Source of the DNA: Caulobacter vibrioides OR37
GTDB lineage: Bacteria; Pseudomonadota; Alphaproteobacteria; Caulobacterales; Caulobacteraceae
Direction: 5' to 3'
Assembly: GCF_000372645.1 (NCBI RefSeq)
Contig: NZ_APMP01000008.1
Span: forward strand, 79,966 to 143,965
DNA: 64,000 nt
Part shown: positions 10,873 to 19,953 of the stretch, in pieces
How the letters are laid out: the number at the start of each line of letters is the position of its first letter
Numbering within the stretch: the first letter of the stretch is position 1
Program-made: the position numbers and the translations under genes
Notes under the pieces: model-generated
Told to the model about the DNA's origin: nothing
What the model saw: only the letters and a program-made list of their open reading frames with translations
Databases searched by the model: none

Positions 10873-11634
10873 CTACTTCAGCTTCGGGATCTTCCGAAAC
10901 TCCGCCGCGCGCTTGGCGATCAGGCCTCGGCATTGGGCCGCGGTTTCCGGGTGCGCGCGGCCGGCGGCGCGGCGCTTGTCGAAATAGGCGAAGGCCTGGT
11001 CGTAGATGTCGGGCGGCACGACATACGGCTCGCGCAGCGGCGCCATGGCGGCGTCCGCCGCCCCCTTGCCGAGATGCGCCTCGCACGCGCCGGCCGCCTC
11101 GGCCAAGGCCGCGCCGGCCTTGATCAACGGCGTCTGCCAGCCCGCGCGGCCGAGCGGCTCGAGCAGGCTGTCGGCATAGCGCAGAGCCACCGACGAGGCG
11201 CGGCTGCGCGGCGGCGGTTCCAGCAGGATCGAGCCCAGAGGATCGTCGGCGACGCGGTGGCAGCGGGCGGCGACCTCGGTCGCGAACAGGCGCAGGTCCG
11301 CGTCGCCGCTGGGATCGGCCAACCTGGCCTTCACCTTGTCGAGGCCGGCCTGCATCTCCTGGCTTTCCCGAGCTTGGGCGGCGGCGGCGGCGGCCTCCGC
11401 GTCCTGGGCCCCGACGCCCGCGCGGTCGGCGACCTTGTCGACGGCCTGGCGATAGGCCTCGCCGCTCGGGTCCAGCCGCTTGTAGCCGGCCGCCTCGCAG
11501 AACGGCGCGTCGCCCGCGAAGCGGCCATAGGTCTCCAGACGCCCCATGACCAGCGGCGAAGGCTGGGCGCTGGCCAGCGTCGGCGCGATCCAGGCGCCCA
11601 CGGCGAGCGCGGCGAACATGCCCACGGATTTCAT
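10873..11634 (-). CDS. Exported hypothetical protein
   Basis: 253 aa. A signal peptide is visible (about residues 1-23, ending ASA, then QPSPLV). The mature part is Ala-rich and helical, with a few Cys (APFCEAAGY, AARCHRV, GACEAHL, AAQCRGL) that could form two disulfides in the periplasm. I recognise no family. It is transcribed divergently from the LacI-type gene, and the palindromic operator at 11741-11756 lies about 107 bases upstream of its start, so co-regulation is possible but not shown. Confidence 0.75.
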   Translation of the reverse strand: MKSVGMFAALAVGAWIAPTLASAQPSPLVMGRLETYGRFAGDAPFCEAAGYKRLDPSGEAYRQAVDKVADRAGVGAQDAEAAAAAAQARESQEMQAGLDKVKARLADPSGDADLRLFATEVAARCHRVADDPLGSILLEPPPRSRASSVALRYADSLLEPLGRAGWQTPLIKAGAALAEAAGACEAHLGKGAADAAMAPLREPYVVPPDIYDQAFAYFDKRRAAGRAHPETAAQCRGLIAKRAAEFRKIPKLK

Positions 11635-11740
11635 CGTTCAGAGCCCCACATACCCTGGCGACGCCTTCTCGCCCGGTCGTGGCGAGCACGCAACCCCACG
11701 GATTTGACAGTTTCGAGGCGGGGCTTGAGAAGGGCTCGCC

Positions 11741-11756
11741 ATGACAAGGTTGTCAT
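11741..11756. promoter_or_regulatory. LacI-type operator upstream of the repressor gene
   Basis: ATGACAAGGTTGTCAT differs from the zwf operator by one central base. It lies 47 bases upstream of the TTG start of the LacI-family gene and about 107 bases upstream of the divergent exported-protein gene. Position and identity point to autoregulation. The first ATG in the repressor reading frame falls inside this palindrome, which argues that it is not the start codon. Confidence 0.82.
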
Positions 11757-11803
11757 GGCTTAGTAACGCGAACCCGGTCGAATCGGGGCGTCGAGGGACG
11801 GAA

Positions 11804-12823
11804 TTGAGCGCCAAAGTCACGATCCATGATGTCGCCCGCGAAAGCGGAGTTTCGATCAAGACCGTTTCGCGGGTGCTTAATCGCGAGCCCAACGTCAAGG
11901 CCGATACGCGCGACCGGGTCCAGGCGGCCGTGGCGGCCTTGAACTATCGTCCCAACATCTCGGCCCGCAGCCTGGCGGGCTCGAAGGCTTATCTGATCGG
12001 CGTCTTCTTCGACAACCCCAGCCCCGGCTACGTCACCGACGTGCAGCTGGGCGCGATCGCGCGCTGCCGGCAGGAGGGCTATCACCTGATCGTCGAGCCG
12101 ATCGACTCGACGGCGGACGTCGAGGACCAGGTCGCGCCGATGCTGGCGACGCTGCGCATGGACGGGGTGATCCTGACCCCGCCGCTCAGCGACCATCCGG
12201 TGGTGCTGTCCGCGCTGGAGCGAGAGGGCGTGTCCTATGTCCGCATCGCGCCAGGCGGGGATATCGACCGCGCGCCGTGGGTCAGCATGGATGACCGCCT
12301 GGCCGCCTACGAGATGACCAAGCATCTGATCGACCTGGGTCACCGCGACATCGGCTTCATCATCGGACACCCCGACCACGGGGCCTCGCGCCTGCGTCAC
12401 CAGGGCTTTCTCGACGCGATGCGCGACGCGGGTCTGGCGGTGCGCGACGGGCGGGTGGAGCAGGGCATGTTCTCGTTCCGCTCGGGCTTCGAAGCGGCCG
12501 AGCGGTTGCTGGGCGGCTCGGATCGCCCGACCGCGATCTTCGCCTCGAACGACGACATGGCCCTGGGCGTCATGGCCGTGGCCAACCGTCTGCGCCTGGA
12601 CGTTCCGAACGCCCTGTCCATCGCCGGCTTCGACGACACGCCCGGCGCGCGGATCACCTGGCCGCAGCTGACCACCGTCCGCCAGCCGATCTTCGCCATG
12701 GCCGGCGCCGCCGCCGACATGTTGATGGATGGCGTTGAGCGGGAAGAGGGCGCGCCGCCGCCGTCCAAGGTTCTCGACTTCGAGCTGGTGGTCCGGGAGT
12801 CGACGGGCCAGGCGCCGGCATAG
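11804..12823 (+). CDS. LacI-family repressor, probable regulator of the Entner-Doudoroff operon
   Basis: 339 aa from TTG at 11804, preceded by GAGGGACGG; the upstream in-frame ATG at 11741 would run through the operator. The N-terminal helix-turn-helix and hinge are clear (IHDVARESGVSIKTVSRVLN, then NYRPNISARSLAG). The periplasmic-binding-like effector domain follows (LIGVFFDNPSPGYV; AIFASNDDMALGVM; ISIAGFDDTP-type end motif). The length is typical. The effector is likely a sugar or sugar-phosphate of the pathway. Matching palindromes precede zwf and this gene, and a close variant precedes the GH3 gene just downstream. Confidence 0.93.
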   Translation: MSAKVTIHDVARESGVSIKTVSRVLNREPNVKADTRDRVQAAVAALNYRPNISARSLAGSKAYLIGVFFDNPSPGYVTDVQLGAIARCRQEGYHLIVEPIDSTADVEDQVAPMLATLRMDGVILTPPLSDHPVVLSALEREGVSYVRIAPGGDIDRAPWVSMDDRLAAYEMTKHLIDLGHRDIGFIIGHPDHGASRLRHQGFLDAMRDAGLAVRDGRVEQGMFSFRSGFEAAERLLGGSDRPTAIFASNDDMALGVMAVANRLRLDVPNALSIAGFDDTPGARITWPQLTTVRQPIFAMAGAAADMLMDGVEREEGAPPPSKVLDFELVVRESTGQAPA

Positions 12824-13153
12824 GACGCGCCTCCAGGCCGCAAATCCGTCAAACGCGTGCGTGAGTGGACTTGTTACCGCAATCATTGATACTTGACAGC
12901 GCTGTCCAATCATCGTGTCATGATGGCGATCAAGACGGTCGCCCACGGTAAGGCGGCGTCGGGAGGAAACGACATGACCCCGCCTGACCGGACCCGCGTC
13001 CGTCGCGCTTCTCGCGCGCGATCAATCCCCTCCAAGCGGCCCTGACCGCTCTTTCGCTCGGCGCGGTCACCCCCCGCAAGCGCCGCGCCGAGCGCCTTTC
13101 TCGACATCGCACCACCATGGTCCGCCGGGCGCGGGCGCATCTTGGGAAGAACC
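12824..13153. other. Intergenic region upstream of the GH3 gene
   Basis: 330 bases without a convincing gene. It holds the palindromic operator at 12893-12908. The TTGACA inside that palindrome could also serve as a -35 element; no good -10 was found at 16-18 bases. The stretch 12960-13140 is GC-rich leader with no conserved-looking frame. Confidence 0.6.
12893..12908. promoter_or_regulatory. Variant LacI-type operator upstream of the GH3 glucan glucohydrolase
   Basis: TTGACAGCGCTGTCCA contains the perfect 12-base palindrome GACAGCGCTGTC. Against the core of the zwf operator (GACAACGTTGTC) only one symmetric pair differs. It overlaps a consensus-like -35 (TTGACA). It may be read by the neighbouring repressor or by a paralogous LacI-family protein encoded elsewhere. 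Confidence 0.72.
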
Positions 13154-15622
13154 ATGTCCTCAGTCCGTCTCGGCCGGGTCTCCGCCCTGGCTCTCGTTCT
13201 CGCCGGCGGCCTTGCGGGCGTGGCCTTGGCCCAGGGCAAGTCTTCGGCCCTGGCCCATCCCGATCTCTGGCCCAAGGCCGCCAGTCCGGCGGCGATCACC
13301 GACGCTCGGACCGAGGCCTTCATTACCGCGCTGATGAGCCGGATGACGCTTGAGGAAAAGGTCGGGCAGACCATCCAGGCCGATGCGGCCTCGATCACGC
13401 CGGAAGACCTGCGCAAGTATCCGCTGGGCTCCGTGGAGGCCGGCGGCAACACCGCGCCCGGCGGCGATGATCGCGCCGCGCCGCCGCTGTGGGTGGACTG
13501 GATCAAGGCCTATCGCGCCGTGGCGCTGGAGAAGCGTCCGGGCCACACGCCGATCCCGATCATCTTCGGAATCGACGCCGTGCACGGCCACAACAACATC
13601 GTCGGCGCGACGATCTTTCCGCACAATATCGGCCTGGGCGCGGCGCGCGATCCGGACCTGATCCGCCGCATCGGCGAGGTGACGGCCCGCGAGGTGGCCG
13701 CCACCGGCGCCGACTGGACTTTCGGTCCCACGGTGGCCGTGCCGCGCGACGAGCGATGGGGCCGCGCCTACGAGGGCTACGCCGAGGATCCGGAGGTGGT
13801 GAAGACCTATGCCGGGCCCATGACCTTGGGCCTGCAGGGCGCGCTCGTCGCCGGCAAGCCGCTGGCCCCTGGCCACGTAGTCGGCTCGGCCAAGCACTTT
13901 CTCGCGGATGGCGGCACGGCGGGCGGCAAGGACCAGGGCGACGCCCAGATCGCCGAGACCGAGCTGATCCGCCTGCACGCTCAGGGCTACCCGCCGGCCA
14001 TCGACGCGGGCGTGCTGACCGTCATGGTCTCGTTCTCCAGCTGGAACGGGGTCAAGCACACCGGCAACAAGAGCCTGCAGACCGACGTGTTGAAGGGCCG
14101 AATGGGCTTCCAGGGCTTCGTGGTCGGCGACTGGAACGCCCACGGCCAGGTCGAGGGCTGCAGCAACACCAACTGCGCTCAGGCCTGGAACGCGGGCATG
14201 GACATGGTGATGGCGCCGGACAGCTGGAAAGGCTTGTTCGAGAACACCCTGGCGCAGGTGAAGGATGGCGCGATCCCGATGACGCGCCTGGACGACGCGG
14301 TGCGCCGGGTGTTGCGGGTCAAGATCAAGGCGGGTCTGTTCGACGACAACCGGCCGCTGGAGGGCCGCTTCGACCTCTTGGGCGCGCCCGAGCACCGGGC
14401 CGTGGCCCGCGAAGCGGTGCGCAAGTCGCTCGTTCTGCTGAAGAACAACGGCGTCCTGCCGGTCAAGAGCTCGGCCCGCGTGCTGGTGGCCGGCGACGGA
14501 GCCGACGACATCGGCAAGGCGTCGGGCGGCTGGACCCTGACCTGGCAGGGCACGGGCAACAAGAACAGCGACTTCCCGCACGGTCAGTCGATCTATGCCG
14601 GCATCGCCGAGGCGGTAAAGGCCGGCGGGGGCAGCGCCGAACTGGCGGTGGATGGGGCGTTCAAGGTCAAGCCCGACGTCGCCATCGTCGTCTTCGGCGA
14701 GAACCCCTACGCCGAATTCCAGGGCGATCTGACCAATGTCGAATATCAGCCCGGCGACAAGCGCGACCTGGCCCTGCTGAAGCGGTTGAAGGCGGCGGGC
14801 ATTCCGGTGGTGTCGGTGTTCATCAGCGGCCGGCCGCTGTGGACCAACCCGGAAATCAACGCCTCGGACGCCTTCGTCGCGGCCTGGCTGCCCGGCAGCG
14901 AGGGGGGCGGGATCGCCGATGTGCTGATCGGCGACAAGGCCGGCAGGCCGCGCCACGATTTCCAGGGACGTCTATCGTACAGCTGGCCCAAGCGCGCCGA
15001 CCAGGAGCCGATCAATGTCGGCGACCCCGGCTATGACCCCCAGTTCGCCTATGGCTATGGCCTCGGCTACGCCAGGCCGGGCAAGGTCGGGACGCTGTCC
15101 GAGGATCCCGGCGCGGTGTCGGCGGCGGTCAATGTCGATCGCTACTTCGTGGCGGGACGGGTCCCCGCGCCCTGGACGCTGAACGCCGCCGGGGCCGTGG
15201 CGCTGAAGACCCTGGACGCTGGGGCCCAGGAAAACGCGCGGCAAGCCGTCTGGAGCGGCGAGGGGAACGGCGCCCTCGGCGTCGTCGGGCCGCCGGCGGA
15301 TCTGTCGCGGCAGACCACCGGCGACATGGCGATCTCGATCAAATTCCGTGTGGACGCTTCGCCGGATAAGCCCGTTTCCCTGGCGCTGGCCTGTGGCGAA
15401 TCCTGCGGGGCGGCGGTAGACGTAACGTCAACGTTGTCAGGTGCGAAAATCGGCGAATGGCGTACGGCCAAGATCAAACTTTCCTGCTTCAAGGCCAAGG
15501 GCGCGGACATGACGCATGTTTCGTCCCCCTTCACGCTATCCAGCTCGGGGCGCATGACCCTGACGTTCACGGAAATCCGCTTGGCGTCCAACGAGGGCGA
15601 CGCCGTCTGCCCGCCCACCTGA
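13154..15622 (+). CDS. Periplasmic GH3 exo-1,4-beta-glucosidase / glucan glucohydrolase
   Basis: 822 aa. Signal peptide about residues 1-27 (ends ALAQ), so the enzyme is exported. Glycoside hydrolase family 3 TIM-barrel domain: MTLEEKVGQTIQAD, IPIIFGIDAVHGHNN, the RWGRAYEGYAEDPE region and the nucleophile loop GFVVGDWNAHGQ (Asp near residue 325). The second GH3 domain (about 410-610) holds SEGGGIADVL; a C-terminal beta domain (about 650-820) with Cys pairs resembles the ExoP galactose-binding-like module. It releases glucose from beta-glucans or cello-oligosaccharides, feeding the adjacent glucose pathway. ATG at 13154 follows TTGGGAAGAACC and gives the clean signal peptide. Substrate range cannot be read from sequence. 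Confidence 0.93.
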   Translation: MSSVRLGRVSALALVLAGGLAGVALAQGKSSALAHPDLWPKAASPAAITDARTEAFITALMSRMTLEEKVGQTIQADAASITPEDLRKYPLGSVEAGGNTAPGGDDRAAPPLWVDWIKAYRAVALEKRPGHTPIPIIFGIDAVHGHNNIVGATIFPHNIGLGAARDPDLIRRIGEVTAREVAATGADWTFGPTVAVPRDERWGRAYEGYAEDPEVVKTYAGPMTLGLQGALVAGKPLAPGHVVGSAKHFLADGGTAGGKDQGDAQIAETELIRLHAQGYPPAIDAGVLTVMVSFSSWNGVKHTGNKSLQTDVLKGRMGFQGFVVGDWNAHGQVEGCSNTNCAQAWNAGMDMVMAPDSWKGLFENTLAQVKDGAIPMTRLDDAVRRVLRVKIKAGLFDDNRPLEGRFDLLGAPEHRAVAREAVRKSLVLLKNNGVLPVKSSARVLVAGDGADDIGKASGGWTLTWQGTGNKNSDFPHGQSIYAGIAEAVKAGGGSAELAVDGAFKVKPDVAIVVFGENPYAEFQGDLTNVEYQPGDKRDLALLKRLKAAGIPVVSVFISGRPLWTNPEINASDAFVAAWLPGSEGGGIADVLIGDKAGRPRHDFQGRLSYSWPKRADQEPINVGDPGYDPQFAYGYGLGYARPGKVGTLSEDPGAVSAAVNVDRYFVAGRVPAPWTLNAAGAVALKTLDAGAQENARQAVWSGEGNGALGVVGPPADLSRQTTGDMAISIKFRVDASPDKPVSLALACGESCGAAVDVTSTLSGAKIGEWRTAKIKLSCFKAKGADMTHVSSPFTLSSSGRMTLTFTEIRLASNEGDAVCPPT
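15425..15440. promoter_or_regulatory. Possible degenerate LacI-type operator inside the GH3 gene, upstream of pyk
   Basis: ACGTCAACGTTGTCAG matches 13 of 16 positions of the zwf operator, including the whole right half (CGTTGTCA). It lies in the 3' part of the GH3 coding region, about 223 bases before pyk. It could be an accessory site for pyk control or chance. Confidence 0.35.
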
Positions 15623-15662
15623 CGCAAAAAGCCCGCCTGACACGAAAAGAAGGAGCGACGGC

Positions 15663-17093
15663 ATGATCCGCGCCCGTCGCTCCCGCATCGTCGCCACGAT
15701 CGGTCCGGCCTCCAGTTCACCCGAGATGATCGTCGCCCTGGCCAAGGCCGGGGCGGACGTCTTCCGTCTGAACTTCAGTCACGGCGCGCACGAGACCCAC
15801 GCCGCCGTCTATGCCGCCATCCGCGAGGCCGAGGCCGTGGTTGGACGTCCGCTGGGCATCCTGGCGGACCTGCAGGGGCCAAAGCTGCGCGTCGGCAAGT
15901 TCAAGGACGGCCCGGTCATGCTGAAGCCGGGGCAGGCCTTCCGCTTCGACGACGATCCGACGCCGGGCGACGAGACCCGGGTGCACCTGCCGCATCCGGA
16001 AATCCTGACCGCCATGCGGCCCGGCGCGACCCTTTTGCTGGACGACGGCAAGCTGCGCATGACCGTGACCGACGCCGGGCCGGGCTATGCCGAGACCACC
16101 GTGGTCAACGGCGGCAAGCTCTCCGAGCGCAAGGGTGTGGCCGTTCCGGACGTCGTCATCCCGATGTCGCCCCTGACGGCCAAGGACCGCGAGGACCTGG
16201 CCTTCGCCCTGCGTCTCGGCGTCGACTGGGTCGCGTTGTCATTCGTCCAGGCCCCCGAGGACATGGCCGAACTGCGTCGCATCGTCGAAGGGCGCGCCGC
16301 CGTGCTGGCCAAGATCGAAAAGCCCCAGGCGCTGAAGGTGCTGGGTCCGATCCTCGACCTCTGCGACGGCGTCATGGTGGCCCGCGGCGACCTTGGCGTC
16401 GAGATGGCGCCCGAGGAAGTGCCCGTGGCCCAGAAGGGCATTCTGCGCGCGGCCCGCGAGCGCGGCATTCCGGTGATCGTCGCCACCCAGATGCTGGAGT
16501 CGATGATCAGCTCGCCCACCCCGACCCGCGCCGAGGCCTCCGACGTGGCCAACGCCGTCTATGAGGGCGCGGACGCGGTGATGCTGTCGGCGGAATCGGC
16601 GGCCGGCGATTATCCGATCGAGTCGGTGTCGATGATGAACCGCATCATCGAACGGGTGGAGCGCGACCCGCGCTGGCCCGAGCTGATGCAGGCCGAGCAG
16701 GTGCACGACGACGTCGACGCCGACGTGCTGGTGGTCGCCGCCGCTGGCGCGGCCAAGGCCGGCTCGACAAAATGCCTGGTGGCCTTCACCACCACCGGCG
16801 CCACCGCGCGGCGCCTGTCTCGGGAACGGCCGCTGCAGCCGGTGCTGGCCCTGTCGCCCAATATCGACGCGGTGCGCCGCATGGCCCTGGTCTGGGGCGT
16901 CGAGCCCCGGGTCAGCGCCCAGCCCGACAGCCTGGAGGTCGTCACCACCGACGCCTCGAGCAAGGCGCTGGACCTGGGGCTGGTGGCGCCGGGCGAGCGC
17001 CTGCTGGTCGTGGCCGGCACGCCGTTCGGCGCGCCTGGCGCGGCCAACCTGCTACGCCTGGCCCACGCGCCGGCCCCCGCGCGTCGTCGCTAG
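15663..17093 (+). CDS. pyk: Pyruvate kinase
   Basis: 476 aa, normal length. Converts phosphoenolpyruvate and ADP to pyruvate and ATP, the last energy-yielding step after the Entner-Doudoroff split. Seen: TIGPASSSPEMI, FRLNFSHGAHETH, the catalytic Lys region VLAKIEKPQAL, the cation-binding VARGDLGVEMAPEEVP, and the ATQMLESMI and ANAVYEGADAVMLSAESA motifs. The start has GAAGGAGCGACGGC upstream. It follows the GH3 gene by 40 bases, so it may be read through from it. Its stop overlaps that of the convergent Crp-type gene by four bases. Confidence 0.97.
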   Translation: MIRARRSRIVATIGPASSSPEMIVALAKAGADVFRLNFSHGAHETHAAVYAAIREAEAVVGRPLGILADLQGPKLRVGKFKDGPVMLKPGQAFRFDDDPTPGDETRVHLPHPEILTAMRPGATLLLDDGKLRMTVTDAGPGYAETTVVNGGKLSERKGVAVPDVVIPMSPLTAKDREDLAFALRLGVDWVALSFVQAPEDMAELRRIVEGRAAVLAKIEKPQALKVLGPILDLCDGVMVARGDLGVEMAPEEVPVAQKGILRAARERGIPVIVATQMLESMISSPTPTRAEASDVANAVYEGADAVMLSAESAAGDYPIESVSMMNRIIERVERDPRWPELMQAEQVHDDVDADVLVVAAAGAAKAGSTKCLVAFTTTGATARRLSRERPLQPVLALSPNIDAVRRMALVWGVEPRVSAQPDSLEVVTTDASSKALDLGLVAPGERLLVVAGTPFGAPGAANLLRLAHAPAPARRR

Positions 17094-17812
17094 AGTCTCG
17101 TGAAGGACGCCGGCAGCAGCCGCTCGTAGCCTCTGCGGACCGCGCCGTAGCACTCGCAGGCCATGGCCTCGAGGCCGGGGCGGTCCAGGATATCGACCAC
17201 GCCGCGCCGGTAGCGGATCAGCCCCTTGCCTTTCAGCGAGCCGGCCACCGCGGTCACCGTGGTGCGCTGGACGCCCAGCATGTCGGCCAGGAACTCCTGG
17301 GTCAGGTTGACCGTGTTGCTGTCGATCCGGTCGTGACAGCCCAGCAGCCAGCGGCAGAAGCGCGCCTCGACGGCGTGCAGGGCGTTGCAGGCCACCGACT
17401 GGATCGCGTGGCCGAACAGGGCCTCGTTATGGCGATCGACCAGGTCGCGCAGGGCGGCGCTCCGCTTCCAGACGTCATGCAGCGCGGCCGCGCCGATGCG
17501 CAGGGCCGACCCGGGCGCCTGGACGATCGCCCGGCTCAGCGACGCGCGCGGGGCCGCGGCCGCCATCAGGCCCATCGCGCCCTCGCGGCCGATCGTGGCC
17601 GACTCGATCGCCGCGCCGTTCTCCATCAAGGTCATCAGCGAGATGACGCAGTCGTTTGGGAAATAGACCTGTTCGATAGGGTCGCCGGGGTCGCACAGCA
17701 GGCGACCCTTTTCGAGATCCGTGGTGAAAAGGTGCGGCGAGAGCAGAGCCCTGTCTTCGGGCGGCAGGGCGGAAAGCAGGCGGTTCTTCAAGGTCGCTAA
17801 CGGCCCAGTCAT
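17090..17812 (-). CDS. Crp/Fnr-family transcriptional regulator
   Basis: 240 aa. An N-terminal cyclic-nucleotide-binding-like beta domain (LEKGRLLCDPGDPIEQVYFPNDC, about residues 30-120) is followed by a dimerisation helix and a winged helix (VNLTQEFLADMLGVQRTTVT, about 168-187). The phosphate-binding cassette that contacts cAMP in true CRP is not evident, so the ligand is unknown. This type, with residues like ARFCRWLL before the DNA-binding domain, is common in Caulobacter and rhizobia. It is convergent with pyk, sharing four bases at the 3' ends. No target operator could be assigned. Confidence 0.88.
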   Translation of the reverse strand: MTGPLATLKNRLLSALPPEDRALLSPHLFTTDLEKGRLLCDPGDPIEQVYFPNDCVISLMTLMENGAAIESATIGREGAMGLMAAAAPRASLSRAIVQAPGSALRIGAAALHDVWKRSAALRDLVDRHNEALFGHAIQSVACNALHAVEARFCRWLLGCHDRIDSNTVNLTQEFLADMLGVQRTTVTAVAGSLKGKGLIRYRRGVVDILDRPGLEAMACECYGAVRRGYERLLPASFTRL

Positions 17813-17962
17813 GGGAATCGAACGCCGTCTCGCGGCAAGGGTTGCAAGCTATAGGCAGGTCGTCCTCGTGGCGCCGTCGCTTAGCCGACACAATCCAGCA
17901 AGATGCTCGACGAAAGCAGGCGACGCCTCGAAAGGGTCTGCTTTTCGCCATCATTAGACCCC

Positions 17963-17996
17963 TAGAGCATCTGTCGGATTCCCGACAAAACTGCTC
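17963..17996. repeat. Short TAGAGC-type palindromic element
   Basis: Starts TAGAGCA and ends TGCTCAA; GAGCA pairs with TGCTC and GTCGG with CCGAC. Its left end matches the dispersed TAGAGC repeat family found at 21550, 37115, 50041 and 52434. It lies in the 300-base gap between the Crp-type gene and the acyl-CoA dehydrogenase; apart from this and the terminator at 18041 I see nothing else there. Confidence 0.55.
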
Positions 17997-18040
17997 AATA
18001 GAGTGGGTCATCGACCTTCGAAATCTTGGCGTCGGCCAAT

Positions 18041-18068
18041 AAAAAAGCCGCCCAAAGGACGGCTTTTT
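18041..18068 (-). terminator. Rho-independent terminator after the acyl-CoA dehydrogenase operon
   Basis: On the minus strand a short GC stem (GCCG paired with CGGC, extended by A/T pairs to AAAAGCCG and CGGCTTTT) is followed by a run of T. It lies 45 bases beyond the stop of the 18113-19255 gene. The flanking A and T runs make it usable in both directions. Confidence 0.75.
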
Positions 18069-18112
18069 CGAAGCGATGCGGGACGCCCGCGAGGGCGGCT
18101 CGAGGATGGAAA

Positions 18113-19255
18113 TCAGAAGCCCATCAGTCGAGCGTAGCGGTCGCGGTGGAAGCTGGCGCCGCCGAACAGGGCCTCGGTGACGCGGGCGCGCTTCATGTAG
18201 AGGCCGGCGTCGTGGGCGTCGGTCATGCCGATGCCCCCGTGCATCTGGACCATCTCGTTGGAGGCCAGATGGACGAGGTCCGAAGCCTTGGCCTTGGCCA
18301 GCGAGGCGAGGGCGCGGCTGTCGGCGCCGGCGTCCAGGGCCTCCAGGGCGGCCTCGACGCACGAGCGGGTGGTCTCCAGGTCGGTGAACCACTTGGCGGC
18401 GCGGTGTTGCAGCGCCTGGAACGTGCCGATGACCTGGCCGAACTGGGTGCGGGTCTTCAGATACTCCAGCGTGATGTCGAAGGCCTGCGAGGCGCTGCCC
18501 AGCATTTCGGCCGCGAGACCGGCATAGGCGCGGTCCAGAACCGGCTCCAGCACGGACCAGCCCTTGTCGACCTCGCCCAGCACCGCGTCGGCGCCGACCT
18601 CGACGCCATCGAAGGCGATCCGGGCCGCGCCGCGCGAGTCCAGCAGCGACAGATGGCTTCGCGACACGCCGGGGGCGTCGCCGGGGACCAGGAACAGGGT
18701 CAGGCCGCCAGTATCACTCGGGGAGGTCCCCGCGCCGCCGGTGCGGGCCACGACGATCAGCAGGTCGGCGGCCTCGCCGTCCAGCACGAAGGTCTTGGTC
18801 CCGTTCAGCACATAGCCCGAACCGCTCTTGGTCGCGGTCAGGGCCGTGCGGGCCGGGTTATGGTGCGAGCCCTCGTCGATGGCCAGGGTGGCGACGGCCG
18901 CGCCGGTGGCGATCTTGGGCAGCCAGGCCGACTTCTGGGCGTCCGAGCCGCCCAACTTCAGGGCCGAGGCGCCGATCATGGCGGTGGAGAGCAGGGGCGA
19001 GGCGACCAGGGTGCGGCCGGTTTCTTCCAGGATCAGGCCGAGGCCCAGATAGCCGAAGGCCGAGCCGTCATGCTCCTCGGGGACGATGACCCCGGCCCAG
19101 CCCATCTCGCCCATCTCGCTCCAGGCGGCGGGATCGAAGCTCCGTTTGGAGCCGCCGTCGCGCAGCTTGCGCAGGGCGCCGACGGGGGCGCTTTCGCTGG
19201 CCCAGCCCTTGGCGGCGTCGCGCAGCATCGTCTGTTCTTCGGTCAGGACGGCCAT
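18113..19255 (-). CDS. Acyl-CoA dehydrogenase family protein
   Basis: 380 aa. An FAD enzyme that oxidises acyl-CoA to 2-enoyl-CoA. Family features: an N-terminal helical domain, the beta-domain segments WAGVIVPEEHDGSAFGYLGLGL and GSGYVLNGTKTFVLDGEAAD, and a C-terminal helical domain with YLKTRTQFGQVIGTFQALQHR and MHGGIGMTDAHDAGLYMKRA. The substrate is not evident. The start overlaps the stop of the isomerase gene upstream (ATGA), so the two are one operon; a second acyl-CoA dehydrogenase is on the same strand at 20325. Confidence 0.93.
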   Translation of the reverse strand: MAVLTEEQTMLRDAAKGWASESAPVGALRKLRDGGSKRSFDPAAWSEMGEMGWAGVIVPEEHDGSAFGYLGLGLILEETGRTLVASPLLSTAMIGASALKLGGSDAQKSAWLPKIATGAAVATLAIDEGSHHNPARTALTATKSGSGYVLNGTKTFVLDGEAADLLIVVARTGGAGTSPSDTGGLTLFLVPGDAPGVSRSHLSLLDSRGAARIAFDGVEVGADAVLGEVDKGWSVLEPVLDRAYAGLAAEMLGSASQAFDITLEYLKTRTQFGQVIGTFQALQHRAAKWFTDLETTRSCVEAALEALDAGADSRALASLAKAKASDLVHLASNEMVQMHGGIGMTDAHDAGLYMKRARVTEALFGGASFHRDRYARLMGF

Positions 19256-19866
19256 CAGGCGTGCTCCCTGGATTGATGACGGGCGGCCCAGTCGAGGGCC
19301 TGTTCCAGACGGTCGTTGCCCCAGAAGAGCTCGCCGTCGGCGGTTAAGAAGCTGGGCGCCCCGAACAGGCCGCGTTCCTTGGCCATGCGGACATGGTCCT
19401 TCAGCAGGGCCTTGATCGGGTCGGATTGGGCGGCGGCGAGCACGTGCTCGGGACCCGCGCCGACCTCGGCGATCAGTGGGGCGAGAACGTCCGGGCTGGC
19501 GATGTCGAGGTCATCGACGAAATTGGCTTGGTAGACCGCGCGGCTGAAGGCGGGCGTCCAGCCGTCCTCCAGCCCGACCAGCGCCACGCGCGCGGCCAGA
19601 AGGCTGCCCCGCGGAAACTGGCTGGGGCGGCGCAGCGGCAAGCCCGAGTCCTCGCAGACCCGCTCCAGGTCCCGCCACATATACTGGCCTTTGACCGGCA
19701 CGACGTTGAACGGACTGTCGTTCATCCCCTGCTGCTCGTGGAACAGCGGACCCAGGATAAACGGCCGCCAAGCCACCGCCACGCCCTTGTCGGCGGCCAG
19801 CCGCTCGATGCGCATGGCCGCAGGGTAGGAGTAGGTCGAGGCCATGTCATAGAAAAAGCTCAGCAA
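19255..19866 (-). CDS. 2-hydroxychromene-2-carboxylate isomerase / GST-kappa family protein
   Basis: 203 aa. DsbA-like thioredoxin fold of the HCCA isomerase family: FFYDMASTYSYPAAMRIERL at the N-terminus (Ser/Thr instead of the DsbA CxxC), WRPFILGPLFHEQ, and GLFGAPSFLTADGELFWGNDRL. Members isomerise aromatic breakdown intermediates with glutathione, but many, including those next to acyl-CoA dehydrogenases, have unknown substrates. The TTG start is preceded by AAGGAG at eight bases. Coupled to the downstream dehydrogenase by a 4-base overlap. Confidence 0.88.
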   Translation of the reverse strand: MLSFFYDMASTYSYPAAMRIERLAADKGVAVAWRPFILGPLFHEQQGMNDSPFNVVPVKGQYMWRDLERVCEDSGLPLRRPSQFPRGSLLAARVALVGLEDGWTPAFSRAVYQANFVDDLDIASPDVLAPLIAEVGAGPEHVLAAAQSDPIKALLKDHVRMAKERGLFGAPSFLTADGELFWGNDRLEQALDWAARHQSREHA

Positions 19867-19953
19867 GCGGCCTGCTCCTTTGCGCGGTCGCCTTGCTGTC
19901 CACTGTGTTGCGGAGGGTTGAAAGACATGCGCCTATACTTCCTTGGGTGGTAG

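Noticed and set aside
11741..11803. Upstream ATG start for the LacI-family gene
   Set aside because: The ATG is part of the operator palindrome, and the TTG at 11804 has a better ribosome site and gives the normal family N-terminus.
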